64,000 nt of DNA from an uncultured Bacteroidales bacterium (GCA_905233685.1 CAJOEZ010000006.1:79369-143368); one strand, 5' to 3'; counted from the first letter of the stretch, positions 42,312 to 51,089 are shown. Notes: generated from the letters alone by a model not told the origin. Numbers and translations: made by a program.

Positions 42312-43976
42312 ATGGAAAAGAAAAACGCTACCACCAAGACCCGTAAAAAGCAAAACCTTACTCTCCTTCAGGCCATAGAGACCGTCGCCGAAAGCTCTAA
42401 GGACTCCAAGATGAGTCCCGACTTCTTGAAAGCCTCAGCTTCCGAAATCAAGTTTCTTGCCGAGAAGTACGGCATCAGCGAGCGGCAGGCCGTCATCTTT
42501 GCCATCTGCATGGACGAAGGACCCAACCGCGTGGACTACCGTGACTTGTCCCGCCATCTTGACCTCAGCAATATCGCTGTGCTGGCTTTCGCTAATGATA
42601 TTGACGCTTTGGTACACCGCCGCCTGCTGCGTTTCCGTGACGTGAAGGACGAGGATGACTTCGATGTGCCTGCACCTGTGATTCGCTGCCTGAAGCACAA
42701 CCTTGTATATGAACAGCCCGAGCTGAAAGGCCTCGATTGTGCCGCAATGTTTGAGGTGCTCAATCAATGGTTCGAGGACCTCAACGACGATGCCATCGGC
42801 CCCAAGGAACTAATCGAAGAGATCCACAAGCTGTTTGACGACAACCCACAGGTGGCCTTCGGGCAAAAGGTGAAACAACTCCGTCTTGATGAAACTGACG
42901 AACTCCTCCTGATTAAGTTCTGCTATTATCTCATCTGCAACGACGACAACGACATCCGCTTCAACCAGATGGAAAACGTCTTCTACAGCACCGCCGACTT
43001 CAACAATGCCAAGGCCGCTTTGCGCAGCGACAGTCACACGCTTCAAACGGCCAAACTTGTCGAGTTCCGCTGCGAGGATGGCATTGTCAACAATACGCAA
43101 TTCAAACTGACAGAGGAAGCCATGCGTGATTTGTTGGCCGAACTGAAAATTACCACAACGGAGGAACACCTCGCCGATGTGATTAAGCCTGACCAACTCA
43201 CGCCCAAGACCATGTTCTACACAGAGACCGTCCAGCATCAGGTAGATGAACTCAACCGTTTCTTTGAGCCGGAGCAATATACCAAGATCCGTGAGCGCAT
43301 GCAGCTGCGCGGTTTCCGACAGGGCTTCACCTGCCTGTTCCATGGCGGTCCAGGCACGGGAAAGACCGAGACCGTCTATCAGCTGGCCCGCCTTACGGGG
43401 CGTTCCATCATGACTATCGATGTGCCGAGCATCAAGAGCAAGTGGGTGGGCGACTCCGAGAAGAACATCAAGGCCCTGTTCGACCGTTACCGCAGCCTCG
43501 TGCAGCGTGCCGAGAAAGCCCCAATACTGCTCTTCAACGAGGCCGATGCCATCATCGGCATTCGCAAGGCCGGCGCTGAAAACGCGGTGGACAAGATGGA
43601 GAACACCATCCAGAACATCATCCTGCAGGAGATGGAGACCTTGGACGGCATCATGATTGCCACCACCAACCTCACCGAGAACCTCGACAGCGCCTTTGAG
43701 CGTCGATTCCTCTACAAAATCAGGTTCGACAAGCCCGATGCCACGGTGCGCTGCAAGATCTGGCAGCAGATGATTCCCGAACTGAACGACAGAGACGCTG
43801 CCACCTTGGCCGAGCACTTCGATTTCAGCGGCGGCCAAATCGAGAACGTGGCTCGCAAGCACGCCATCAACAGCATCCTTTACGGCCAGGGTACCGAGGT
43901 GCTGCCCGTGCTCGAGAACTATTGCCGCAGCGAACAGTTGAGCAATACTGTCACAAGAAAAAGGATTGGATTTTGA
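42312..43976 (+). CDS. AAA ATPase (Cdc48/FtsH-type module) with helical N-terminus
   Basis: 554 residues. The N-terminal ~300 are helical with no recognised domain. The AAA module (about 335-480) has Walker A FHGGPGTGKTETV, a pore-loop-like IKSKWVGDSEKNI, sensor-1 region MIATTNLTENLD and arginine-finger AFERRF. Walker B reads ILLFNEADAI: Asn stands in place of the usual Asp before the catalytic Glu. A C-terminal helical lid follows (GGQIENVARKHAI). It is probably a hexameric remodelling ATPase. It is the first gene of an accessory island and sits upstream of a PD-(D/E)XK protein gene, whose promoter overlaps its stop codon. Confidence 0.85.
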   Translation: MEKKNATTKTRKKQNLTLLQAIETVAESSKDSKMSPDFLKASASEIKFLAEKYGISERQAVIFAICMDEGPNRVDYRDLSRHLDLSNIAVLAFANDIDALVHRRLLRFRDVKDEDDFDVPAPVIRCLKHNLVYEQPELKGLDCAAMFEVLNQWFEDLNDDAIGPKELIEEIHKLFDDNPQVAFGQKVKQLRLDETDELLLIKFCYYLICNDDNDIRFNQMENVFYSTADFNNAKAALRSDSHTLQTAKLVEFRCEDGIVNNTQFKLTEEAMRDLLAELKITTTEEHLADVIKPDQLTPKTMFYTETVQHQVDELNRFFEPEQYTKIRERMQLRGFRQGFTCLFHGGPGTGKTETVYQLARLTGRSIMTIDVPSIKSKWVGDSEKNIKALFDRYRSLVQRAEKAPILLFNEADAIIGIRKAGAENAVDKMENTIQNIILQEMETLDGIMIATTNLTENLDSAFERRFLYKIRFDKPDATVRCKIWQQMIPELNDRDAATLAEHFDFSGGQIENVARKHAINSILYGQGTEVLPVLENYCRSEQLSNTVTRKRIGF

Positions 43977-44003
43977 AATTCCCGTCAAAAGTTTCTATAT
44001 TTG
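43972..44003 (+). promoter_or_regulatory. Shared-type promoter before the first PD-(D/E)XK gene
   Basis: TTTG (43972-43975), 20-nt spacer, TATATTTG (43996-44003). The spacer resembles those of the other island promoters (…CCCGTCAAAAGTTTC). The -33 element overlaps the stop codon of the AAA gene. Confidence 0.75.
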
Positions 44004-44019
44004 CAAGGTCTAATATTAA

Positions 44020-45885
44020 ATGTTAATGGTTATGAATTCTTTGTATGACGTATTGTCAAATCAAAAAGGCAAGGAAAGAGTGTTGTCGGCAGAGGAGTTG
44101 TTGACAATGTTCAATAGGAACATCTTGAATAACGCTGAGCTATTTGGATACATTGGCAGAACTAATTTTTTTGGCATAATTGGAAAAGCAAGAAATGAAG
44201 GAGTGCACAGCCGTTTTGTTTCAGAACTTCTTTCCGGAGATTTCTTTAAGGGGGATTCTCGAGAGTCGTCTTTAATGCATTTCATGGATTTGCTTCTCTA
44301 TAGGTCTGCCAAAGAGGAAAAAGGTGCTGAAGTCAATGAGCATTTGAAAAAGGGGATACTTACTCGGTCTGTCTTGTTTGAATGTGAGAAATCAGTTTGT
44401 GAATTATCCGTTAAGGACTATCAAAAAAGATACGGAGGAGGTAATAAGGGCGTTGTGAAGAAAGACGACAGAATTGATATATATCTGAGGTATAAACTAA
44501 ACCATTCTGTTGCAGGGAGAAACTCTCTTGAGGTGTTCATTGAAAATAAGGTAAATAGTTTGGAGTTTGATTCCCAGACGCTTCGCTATTATAAAGCATG
44601 TTGTAATGGTGGATTTAATCGTCCCTTCCAACTGTTTGTTTTTCTGACGCCGCAACCCATTCGCGACATGGATAGATATTTGGAACTGGATTCGAAGATG
44701 TGCCCCGAATGTCCTCATTATATCCATATCTGTTATCAAGATATCCTTGACTATATCATAGAACCACTGATGTCTGACGAAAGCTTAGACGCCGATAAAA
44801 AGGCTATGTTGAAGGAATATGTCAGTTGTCTTGAACTTCCCGCCATGCCCGATGCCGATACCAAATTGCCCAACACTCTTTCCATTATGGCAATAAGCAC
44901 CAAAGAAAAAGACTTGGTGTCTTCTTTTATGGAAGATGCTATCAACCGTAGACTCATAAACAAAGCGATTGAGGCAAAACTGGGCGAACCTCTATATTCG
45001 GTAGCAACGAAGGGGCATTTGTTCAATGCTACTGAAGCGATGGAACAGGCACTTGTGGTCTTGGCCGATAGGATTAAACCACTGGCGTTGCTGAAAAAAG
45101 TAGCAAGTTGTGGCATAGTTGGTCCACAAAATGGTGCTAATCCCTATTTGGTTTATTCCCCGAATGGATGGCGGGATTCGGAAAAAAGGTTTTGTAAATA
45201 CCTGCCTTTCGACAATCTTTATATGTATTCAGGAAAGGTTTATGGTACGGTTGGTTCAGCACTGTCTGCTGCAATTAAGGATTTCAAGGAAAAAGGCCAT
45301 AAGACCAAAGAAGATCTTGTCAAGGCTTTTAGTGGCATTTATTCTCATAAAGGAGGCGGAACTCCTTTGGTCTCGGTAAAAAAAGAGAAAGTCAACGTGA
45401 AGACAGAAATGGACGGAGTGTTCATAAGAGAAGACGTGTCAGCAGACCGTTTGCCAGACATCAACACGATTCTTGGCGAGCAGTTTATGGTCAAACCTAT
45501 TGACAATGAATCGTATGAAGCTTTGATGCGTTGTAATGTGCAGATTTACTATGACGAACCTGTTGTCGAAAACGGATTGCCGGATGAGATAGAAGGTTTG
45601 ATACAAGATGTCAATGGTCGTTGCAGCTACAAACAAGTTGGCGAAACTCCTTTCTTTTTCCGAAAAGACATCCTTGACGACAGGATTCTTAAAATCAATA
45701 AAATAGAATTGTTTGAGGAGTGTAACTTGATTGAAAAGTGCAAAGATACCTCTCTATTGCTTGAGTTCTTCGACAGGAGAAAAAACCTGATTCTCTCCGT
45801 CTATAAAATATTACTTGAAGCAGAGACGGATAGAGAGGTTTATAAAGAAAAACTGGCGGTATATCGCAAGTTGCTTAAACTCTAA
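44020..45885 (+). CDS. PD-(D/E)XK nuclease-superfamily protein (PDDEXK_4)
   Basis: 621 residues from the first ATG; in-frame ATGs at 44026 and 44032 are equally plausible starts. The N-terminal third carries the PDDEXK_4 nuclease pattern: a helix with EGVHSRFVSELL, then DDRIDIYLRYKL (catalytic Asp) and LEVFIENKVNSLEFDSQTLRYYKAC (the E-x-K). The rest is a large unassigned region without repeats or membrane segments. Such proteins are common in bacterial defence islands. Here it is a single-gene unit between a AAA ATPase and a set of tiny genes. Nuclease activity is predicted, target unknown. Confidence 0.78.
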   Translation: MLMVMNSLYDVLSNQKGKERVLSAEELLTMFNRNILNNAELFGYIGRTNFFGIIGKARNEGVHSRFVSELLSGDFFKGDSRESSLMHFMDLLLYRSAKEEKGAEVNEHLKKGILTRSVLFECEKSVCELSVKDYQKRYGGGNKGVVKKDDRIDIYLRYKLNHSVAGRNSLEVFIENKVNSLEFDSQTLRYYKACCNGGFNRPFQLFVFLTPQPIRDMDRYLELDSKMCPECPHYIHICYQDILDYIIEPLMSDESLDADKKAMLKEYVSCLELPAMPDADTKLPNTLSIMAISTKEKDLVSSFMEDAINRRLINKAIEAKLGEPLYSVATKGHLFNATEAMEQALVVLADRIKPLALLKKVASCGIVGPQNGANPYLVYSPNGWRDSEKRFCKYLPFDNLYMYSGKVYGTVGSALSAAIKDFKEKGHKTKEDLVKAFSGIYSHKGGGTPLVSVKKEKVNVKTEMDGVFIREDVSADRLPDINTILGEQFMVKPIDNESYEALMRCNVQIYYDEPVVENGLPDEIEGLIQDVNGRCSYKQVGETPFFFRKDILDDRILKINKIELFEECNLIEKCKDTSLLLEFFDRRKNLILSVYKILLEAETDREVYKEKLAVYRKLLKL

Positions 45886-45930
45886 AACTTTTAGACAAAA
45901 AGCATCATCGGATGAATAGATTAAATAGAA

Positions 45931-45959
45931 AGCGGCACATGAAGCCGCTCCACTTTTTT
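45931..45959 (+). terminator. Terminator of island boundary A
   Basis: Stem agcggc (45931-45936) / gccgct (45944-45949) followed by CCAC and six T. The same CCGCTCCACTTT sequence ends two other genes nearby (46253, 47827). Confidence 0.75.
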
Positions 45960-45968
45960 GCCTGTTTT

Positions 45969-46000
45969 TTTGAATTTTCCGACAAAAGTTACTATATTAA
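45969..46000 (+). promoter_or_regulatory. Shared-type promoter, boundary A
   Basis: TTTG (45969-45972), 20-nt spacer AATTTTCCGACAAAAGTTAC, TATATTAA (45993-46000), 25 bp before the ATG at 46026. Confidence 0.8.
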
Positions 46001-46025
46001 AACGTAACTCATAAAAACAGAAACT

Positions 46026-46226
46026 ATGACACAGATTAAGATCTTTATGAACACTAAAGAGGTGGCTAACGTTCAAGAAATCATGGAAAAGCAGGTAAAC
46101 GACTTCCTCAAAGAGAACGAGGACAAAATCATCGTCAAGGACATTAAGTACTCCGTAACTGAAGGTAATTTCGGCAATCCGATTTGGAAGAACTGGACGG
46201 TGATGGTGATTTACGAGAATCGATAA
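46026..46226 (+). CDS. Small Cse60-like protein (copy 1)
   Basis: 66 residues: a beta strand (TQIKIFMNT), a helix (QEIMEKQVNDFLKENED), then two strands (IIVKDIKYSVTEG and NWTVMVIYEN). This alpha/beta plan matches the small proteins annotated as sporulation protein Cse60-like, which occur widely outside spore formers. It is about 65% identical to the protein at 48407-48607. Transcribed alone between two terminators. Function unknown. Confidence 0.75.
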   Translation: MTQIKIFMNTKEVANVQEIMEKQVNDFLKENEDKIIVKDIKYSVTEGNFGNPIWKNWTVMVIYENR

Positions 46227-46252
46227 GGGGTCTCCTTTGAACTGTATCTCAG

Positions 46253-46282
46253 GTGGAGCGGTGCGAAACCGCTCCACTTTTT
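46253..46282 (+). terminator. Terminator of island boundary B
   Basis: Perfect 10-bp stem GTGGAGCGGT (46253-46262) / ACCGCTCCAC (46268-46277), 5-nt loop, then five T. Confidence 0.9.
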
Positions 46283-46293
46283 ATGTAACTTTT

Positions 46294-46325
46294 TTTGAAT
46301 TTTCGCCAAAAAGTTTCTATATTAT
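46294..46325 (+). promoter_or_regulatory. Shared-type promoter, boundary B
   Basis: TTTG (46294-46297), 20-nt spacer AATTTTCGCCAAAAAGTTTC, TATATTAT (46318-46325), before the ATG at 46353. Confidence 0.8.
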
Positions 46326-46352
46326 TTCGTAACCATAAAATACGAAACGACA

Positions 46353-46580
46353 ATGAGAACATATTTGCAACAATTCTTTCCATGTCTGGAAAACAGACAT
46401 GTCTATCTCTATCGTATTGTCTATCCGATGATTGCCACCCATTCGCCCTTCCTGCTTGCCATACCCAGTGCAAGGATTTACGACCTCGATGCCCGCCCAT
46501 CTACTGAGAGGGAATGGTATGAGTTGGATAACAAGAAGGCTTACTATCGGTTTTTTAAGCAGTTTGAGGATCGTTTTTGA
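46353..46580 (+). CDS. Small protein of unknown function
   Basis: 75 residues: a helix-rich start (RTYLQQFFPCLENRHVYLYRIVYP), a middle stretch rich in Ala and Pro, and a C-terminal EWYELDNKKAYYRFFKQFEDRF. No family recognised and no signal peptide. Its own promoter precedes it, and its stop codon lies inside the -33 element of the next gene's promoter (46576), which supports it being a real, separately transcribed unit. Confidence 0.55.
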   Translation: MRTYLQQFFPCLENRHVYLYRIVYPMIATHSPFLLAIPSARIYDLDARPSTEREWYELDNKKAYYRFFKQFEDRF

Positions 46581-46607
46581 AATTATTGTCAACAATTTCT
46601 ATCTTTG
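46576..46607 (+). promoter_or_regulatory. Shared-type promoter before the second PD-(D/E)XK gene
   Basis: TTTG (46576-46579), 20-nt spacer AAATTATTGTCAACAATTTC, TATCTTTG (46600-46607). The spacer contains the inverted repeat attgt/acaat. Confidence 0.7.
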
Positions 46608-46673
46608 CAAGGCCAAAAGAATGAATAAATAGGTTAAGTAAATAGTGTATATAGTTAATAATCATTGTAGTAT

Positions 46674-47840
46674 ATGGAACTGGATAGTCAAAACGACCTA
46701 AAAGTGGTTAGTTACAACGACGACAAGGAAGCCTTGTTGAAATTTATGCAAGACTCAGATTGTCTCAACGATTTATCAAAATGGACGAAAGAGTTTAATA
46801 TGTTTGACGTGCTTAAGATTTCTCGGACAGAAATACGTCATAGTAATATACTTGGGTGGTTGCTTGATCCGAATGAAAATCACGGTCTGGGTGATTCTTT
46901 TCTTTACGGAATCGTTTCAAAACTGTCACATGACATGGACAACCATTCCGCTCTTCAATTTTTGAGTTCTGACTTATACTCATTTAATGTTTACCGAGAA
47001 TGGAACCATATAGATATACTTCTCGTTTCTCATCAAGATAAACTTGTCATAGCCATAGAGAACAAAGTCGGCTCTCATGAACACAATTCGAATGGAAACG
47101 AAAAATCCCAATTAATTACCTACAAAGAGAAAATACAATCACAATTCAGCGATTATAATAGGATTTTTGTCTATTTGACGCCAGAAGGAGAAATACCTAC
47201 CGATGATGAATGGATGGTTTTGGAGTATGCTGATGTGATAGCCATTTTGGAAAAGGTTTATAAACCAAAAGAAAGCTTATTGGGATTTGAAGTGTCATTG
47301 CTAATCAGAAATTATATCAATAATGTAAAAAAGAATGTCATCATGGATCAGGAATTAATCAACCTTTGTAATACAATCTACAATAAACATCGTAGAGCGT
47401 TAGACCTTATTTTTGAAAATCGAGATGATACGGTTTCTCAAACATCGAACAACTGTAGGAATGTTTTAGCATCAATACCCAAGATTAGTATTGACACATC
47501 ATCAAAAAGTAAATCCTATCTAAAATTCAGGACGGAAGGATTGAAGCGCCATTTTGAGGGCATTGATCCTAATTATTATTACTACCAGTTTGAAATAAAG
47601 CAAGACCATATTTCCGTTATGTTGGAATACCATAAGGAAAAGGAGGAGGAATTGAGTAATGAAGTCCATGACGCGATGATGAAAGTCAGAGGATTGTTTC
47701 CTAAACATAGGAACTTCCCTAAGGAAAACAATTGGGTTTGGCATACAGTATGGACAGAGAAGACAGATGATTTGAATGACGAAAAATGGGTGAGGGAAAA
47801 GATTAAAAAACTAATGAATTTGGACGGGAGCGGTGAATGA
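46674..47840 (+). CDS. PD-(D/E)XK nuclease-superfamily protein (second PDDEXK_4)
   Basis: 388 residues. The N-terminal part has TEIRHSNILGWLLDPNENHGLG, then WNHIDILLVSHQDKLVIAIENKVGSHEHN (catalytic Asp and E-x-K) and QLITYKEKIQS, the order seen in PDDEXK_4 proteins. The C-terminal half is mixed alpha/beta and ends before a terminator that includes its last codons. It differs from the 44020 protein in length and in the C-terminal part but shares the nuclease core. Probably a nucleic-acid-directed defence or repair protein. Confidence 0.78.
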   Translation: MELDSQNDLKVVSYNDDKEALLKFMQDSDCLNDLSKWTKEFNMFDVLKISRTEIRHSNILGWLLDPNENHGLGDSFLYGIVSKLSHDMDNHSALQFLSSDLYSFNVYREWNHIDILLVSHQDKLVIAIENKVGSHEHNSNGNEKSQLITYKEKIQSQFSDYNRIFVYLTPEGEIPTDDEWMVLEYADVIAILEKVYKPKESLLGFEVSLLIRNYINNVKKNVIMDQELINLCNTIYNKHRRALDLIFENRDDTVSQTSNNCRNVLASIPKISIDTSSKSKSYLKFRTEGLKRHFEGIDPNYYYYQFEIKQDHISVMLEYHKEKEEELSNEVHDAMMKVRGLFPKHRNFPKENNWVWHTVWTEKTDDLNDEKWVREKIKKLMNLDGSGE

Positions 47841-47855
47841 AGCCGCTCCACTTTA
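47827..47855 (+). terminator. Terminator of island boundary C
   Basis: Stem GGAGCGG (47827-47833) / CCGCTCC (47843-47849) then ACTTTATTG. The left arm lies inside the last codons of the preceding gene. Confidence 0.7.
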
Positions 47856-47867
47856 TTGCTTGAAATT

Positions 47868-47899
47868 TTTGAATTTTCCGCAAAAAGTTTCTATATTAA
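47868..47899 (+). promoter_or_regulatory. Shared-type promoter, boundary C
   Basis: TTTG (47868-47871), 20-nt spacer AATTTTCCGCAAAAAGTTTC, TATATTAA (47892-47899), before the ATG at 47923. Confidence 0.8.
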
Positions 47900-47922
47900 C
47901 TGGTAATCATTATTTTTGAATT

Positions 47923-48312
47923 ATGGAAAACAACGACAACATCAAAAGATTCAAGTGGAGCAAAGTTTATTTGCTTCAGCAGAAAGGCACGAAGTTTTTT
48001 TACCCAGTGAAAAGAACTGAAAAGATCATCACCTTCGAATATCGTCTTACTGCCGGAGGAGAACTTCAAACATTGAACGCCTTCGTTTTCGTTCCAGAAG
48101 GATGTGACTATGAGGCGGCGGGACCTATCGAATGGAATGGAGGAGAAGTGTTTCTCGAAGCCAACCGCTGCATTGAAAGAGGCGGAAAGGGGCGAAGAAA
48201 CGAAAACGGTGACCACGAGGTGCTGATAGGAAACAAATGGGTTAAAATCGAAGAGATGCGAGATGCTTTAAAGGCAATGGACGAGGAGTTTTTGAAGTGT
48301 CTTGAAAAATAA
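47923..48312 (+). CDS. Protein of unknown function
   Basis: 129 residues, no signal peptide or membrane segment. The N-terminal half is beta-rich (FKWSKVYLLQQKGTKFFYPV, TFEYRLTAGGELQTLNAFVF). A basic loop follows (ERGGKGRRNENG), then a helix (KIEEMRDALKAMDEEFLKCL). I do not recognise a family. A separate promoter and terminator-like boundary frame it. It is an orphan within the nuclease-rich island. Confidence 0.6.
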   Translation: MENNDNIKRFKWSKVYLLQQKGTKFFYPVKRTEKIITFEYRLTAGGELQTLNAFVFVPEGCDYEAAGPIEWNGGEVFLEANRCIERGGKGRRNENGDHEVLIGNKWVKIEEMRDALKAMDEEFLKCLEK

Positions 48313-48321
48313 AGTGGGCTT

Positions 48322-48353
48322 TTTACAATTTTGATAAAAACAGCATATATTTG
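48322..48353 (+). promoter_or_regulatory. Promoter of the second Cse60-like gene
   Basis: TTTA (48322-48325), 20-nt spacer, TATATTTG (48346-48353). Spacer length is the same as in the other island promoters; the spacer sequence is only partly alike. Confidence 0.6.
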
Positions 48354-48406
48354 CAGACGAAATTAACTTTAAAAACCTCGCGATGTAAAGGCAATCGTAG
48401 AAGAAT

Positions 48407-48607
48407 ATGACACAAATAAAAATTTTCATGAACACGAACAATGTTTATGGCTATCGAGAAAAACTGGAGAGCGAAGTGAATAATTTCCTCAAGGAAAATG
48501 ATGGCAAAATCACAGTAAAAGATATCAAATACACAACGATTGAGGGCAATCACGACAGCCCCGGATGGAACAACTGGACGGTGATGGTGATATATGAGGT
48601 GAATTAA
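48407..48607 (+). CDS. Small Cse60-like protein (copy 2)
   Basis: 66 residues, same length and fold plan as the protein at 46026-46226: TQIKIFMNTNN, a helix with SEVNNFLKENDGK, then ITVKDIKYTTIEG and NWTVMVIYEV. Differences are concentrated in the first helix. The copies are 2.2 kb apart with two unrelated genes between them, so this is not a simple tandem duplication. Function unknown. Confidence 0.75.
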   Translation: MTQIKIFMNTNNVYGYREKLESEVNNFLKENDGKITVKDIKYTTIEGNHDSPGWNNWTVMVIYEVN

Positions 48608-48635
48608 AAGAATAAAAAAGAAGGGGCTTATATTT

Positions 48636-49499
48636 ATGGAACGGTTTTCTGATGTCGTTTGTGAACGATTACAATACTATATATATGCACTAATTGATCC
48701 TCGAGACGGAAAAATATTTTACGTTGGAAAAGGTAAGGGTAATAGAGTCTTTGATCACGCAAAAAGCGCACAACAACAGATGAATATCCCAGATGGAGAA
48801 ACTAATGCCAGTCTTAAAATTAGTATTATTAATGATATTTGGAATTCACTACAAAAAGAACCATCATACTATATTTTGCGGCATGGTATTTCTGTTGATA
48901 ATATTGCAGTAAAAAATGACAACAAAAACAAAGATAATGTATCAGAAGGAATTGCATTCGAATTAGAATCTCTTATGATAGATTTTTTATCATATCGCAG
49001 ATTTCCAAACATTGCTAATTTATCAAATATTCAGTCAGGTCATGATCAATGGGAAAGAGGTATTAAAACAGTAGAAGAAATTGAGCAACTCTATAACCCT
49101 CAACCAGTGGACATCAGATCTGATGATGGATTAATTCTAGTCCTTTCCATAAAGAAAACCTATCCTCAAAAAAAAGACCTACCAGATGGAGTATATCAAG
49201 CCACACGCGAATCATGGGCTTTAGGCCGCAATGAGAAAAAGGTAGGTGACATTAAATGTGTATTAGGGGTGTATAATGGAATCGTGCGAGGTGCTTTTTT
49301 CCCAAAAGAATGGAAACATGATGAGTATAAGACAAAATCGGGTAGAATAGGGTATCGATGGTCTTTTGCAAAAATAAAAGACGAAGAAATGGATAAAAAC
49401 CAAAAGGACTTGTATAACAGGGTTATTGATAAGGCTAATACCCAACCTTTTGGTAATGGGAATCCCGTAACTTATTATAACAATACTTGGCCAAGATAG
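48636..49499 (+). CDS. GIY-YIG nuclease-domain protein
   Basis: 287 residues. The N-terminal domain has YYIYALIDPRDGKIFYVGKGKGNRVFDHA, the GIY-YIG pattern with a following Arg, closest to the LEM-3-like or COG3680 branch. A helical extension follows with ELESLMIDFLSYRRFPNIANLSN. The C-terminal ~110 residues (YQATRESWALGRNEKKVGDIKCVLGVYNG...YRWSFAKI) form a separate domain often found next to nuclease or restriction-like domains. The coding DNA is markedly AT-rich compared with the next gene, a sign of separate origin. It follows the Cse60-like gene by 28 bp and may be co-transcribed with it. Confidence 0.8.
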   Translation: MERFSDVVCERLQYYIYALIDPRDGKIFYVGKGKGNRVFDHAKSAQQQMNIPDGETNASLKISIINDIWNSLQKEPSYYILRHGISVDNIAVKNDNKNKDNVSEGIAFELESLMIDFLSYRRFPNIANLSNIQSGHDQWERGIKTVEEIEQLYNPQPVDIRSDDGLILVLSIKKTYPQKKDLPDGVYQATRESWALGRNEKKVGDIKCVLGVYNGIVRGAFFPKEWKHDEYKTKSGRIGYRWSFAKIKDEEMDKNQKDLYNRVIDKANTQPFGNGNPVTYYNNTWPR

Positions 49500-49506
49500 C
49501 TGATTT

Positions 49507-49538
49507 TTTAGAATTCCATTCGAAAATCAGTATATTTG
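49507..49538 (+). promoter_or_regulatory. Promoter of the DUF2779 gene
   Basis: TTTA (49507-49510), 20-nt spacer, TATATTTG (49531-49538), 21 bp before the ATG at 49560. It excludes the alternative in-frame ATG at 49536, which lies within the -7 element. Confidence 0.65.
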
Positions 49539-49559
49539 AGAAGACAAAACGCCAAACCG

Positions 49560-51089
49560 ATGAATACCCTCTCAAAATCCCGCTACACGGCCTTCTGCCA
49601 ATGCCCAAAGAACCTCTGGCTGAAAGTGTATAAACCCGAAGAAGCCAAAGACGACCCGGCGTTGCAAGCCCGCTTTGAGCAAGGCAACGAGGTGGGCGAC
49701 CTCGCCATGGGACTCTTCGGCCCCTACAAGGAAGTGACCACCCATAATGCCGACGGTAGCCTCGACTTGGACAAGATGTGCGAATTGACGCAACAGTACA
49801 TGGAACAAGGCGTGGGCAACATCTGCGAAGCGTCCTTCGCCCTTGAAGGCCATTACTGCGCCGTGGACATCCTGCGCCGCAACGGCGACGGATGGGATAT
49901 CTACGAGGTGAAGAGCAGCAGCTTCCCAGAGTGCGACGGCGAGGAAACGAAGTTGGAGAAATATGCGCCCGACATTGCCTATCAAAAATGGGTGCTTACA
50001 CAATGCGGTGTCAAGGTCGTCAATACTTATTTGGTGTGCCTCAACAGCAGCTATGTAAGGCATGGCGATTTGGATATCAAGAGCCTGTTTGTCATTATTG
50101 ACATGCACGATTTGGTCGATAACGAATACCTGAAAGTGCCTGCACAGAGCAGCCAAGCCTTGAAGATCTTGGGCATGAAGGACGAGCCTGACTACGACCT
50201 TTCCGAACACTGCATGAAACCATACACCTGCGCTTTCTTCGATTACTGCAAACGTCAGCATGGTGTGCCGCAGGACGAGCCTACCGTTTTCGACTTGTAT
50301 CGCATGAACTTCTCGAAGAAGCTGGAACACTATCATGCCGGACGCATTACTTTCGATGCATTGCGCTCGGAGAAGCTGAGCGACAAGCAGCAGATGCAGG
50401 TGGAGTGTACGCTGAACCCAAAGGAACACATCAATGTCGATGGCATCCGCGAGTTCCTTTCCAATCTAAGCTATCCACTCTATTTCCTTGACTTTGAGAC
50501 TTTGCAGCAGGCCGTTCCCCAATTTGACGGACAGAAACCATACCAACAGATCACCTTCCAGTATTCGCTCCACATTAAGGAGAGTGCCACTGCGCCCTAC
50601 CAACACAAGGAGTTTCTGGCGCCCAGCGATGGCACCGACCCACGTCGCGCCGTGGCTGAAAAGCTGTGCAAGGACATCCCGATGAATGTCTGCACCCTGG
50701 CCTACAACAAAGGCTTCGAGTGCGGCCGCATCAAGGAACTGGCTGCGTTGTTTCCCGACCTCGCCGTTCACTTGATGAACATCCAAGAACATATTCAAGA
50801 CCTGCTCACGCCGTTCCAGAGCGGCTACTATTATATGCCTGCCATGGGCGGTTCGTTTAGTATCAAGAGTGTGCTGCCGGCATTGTTTCCCGATGACCCA
50901 AGCCTAAACTACCACAACCTTACTGGCGGTGTCCAAAACGGTGGCGATGCTATGACCATCTTCCCGAAAATCCAACACATGCAACCCGATGAAGCCCAGG
51001 CCGCCCGTGAAGCCCTGCTCCGCTATTGCGAGCTTGACACCTGGGCCATGGTGAAGGTTTGGGAGAAGTTGAAAGAAGTGGTGCAATAA
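49560..51089 (+). CDS. DUF2779 nuclease-like protein
   Basis: 509 residues from MNTLSKSRYTAF. The N-terminus has SKSRYTAFCQCPKNLWLKVY, as in DUF2779 and similar to the Cas4/RecB-type iron-sulfur nucleases. It continues with GWDIYEVKSSS (E-x-K) and MKPYTCAFFDYC for the later cysteines. The C-terminal half (YFLDFETLQQAVPQFDG ... CELDTWAMVKVWEKL) has DEDD/RNase H-like acidic positions. Two nuclease-like modules are thus fused. Its GC-rich coding sequence contrasts with the preceding AT-rich gene. Function in vivo is unknown; DNA end or repair processing is likely. Confidence 0.85.
   Translation: MNTLSKSRYTAFCQCPKNLWLKVYKPEEAKDDPALQARFEQGNEVGDLAMGLFGPYKEVTTHNADGSLDLDKMCELTQQYMEQGVGNICEASFALEGHYCAVDILRRNGDGWDIYEVKSSSFPECDGEETKLEKYAPDIAYQKWVLTQCGVKVVNTYLVCLNSSYVRHGDLDIKSLFVIIDMHDLVDNEYLKVPAQSSQALKILGMKDEPDYDLSEHCMKPYTCAFFDYCKRQHGVPQDEPTVFDLYRMNFSKKLEHYHAGRITFDALRSEKLSDKQQMQVECTLNPKEHINVDGIREFLSNLSYPLYFLDFETLQQAVPQFDGQKPYQQITFQYSLHIKESATAPYQHKEFLAPSDGTDPRRAVAEKLCKDIPMNVCTLAYNKGFECGRIKELAALFPDLAVHLMNIQEHIQDLLTPFQSGYYYMPAMGGSFSIKSVLPALFPDDPSLNYHNLTGGVQNGGDAMTIFPKIQHMQPDEAQAAREALLRYCELDTWAMVKVWEKLKEVVQ

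Noticed and set aside
42810..43988. Long minus-strand open frame opposite the AAA ATPase
   Set aside because: Antisense shadow of a GC-rich gene; no motifs of its own.
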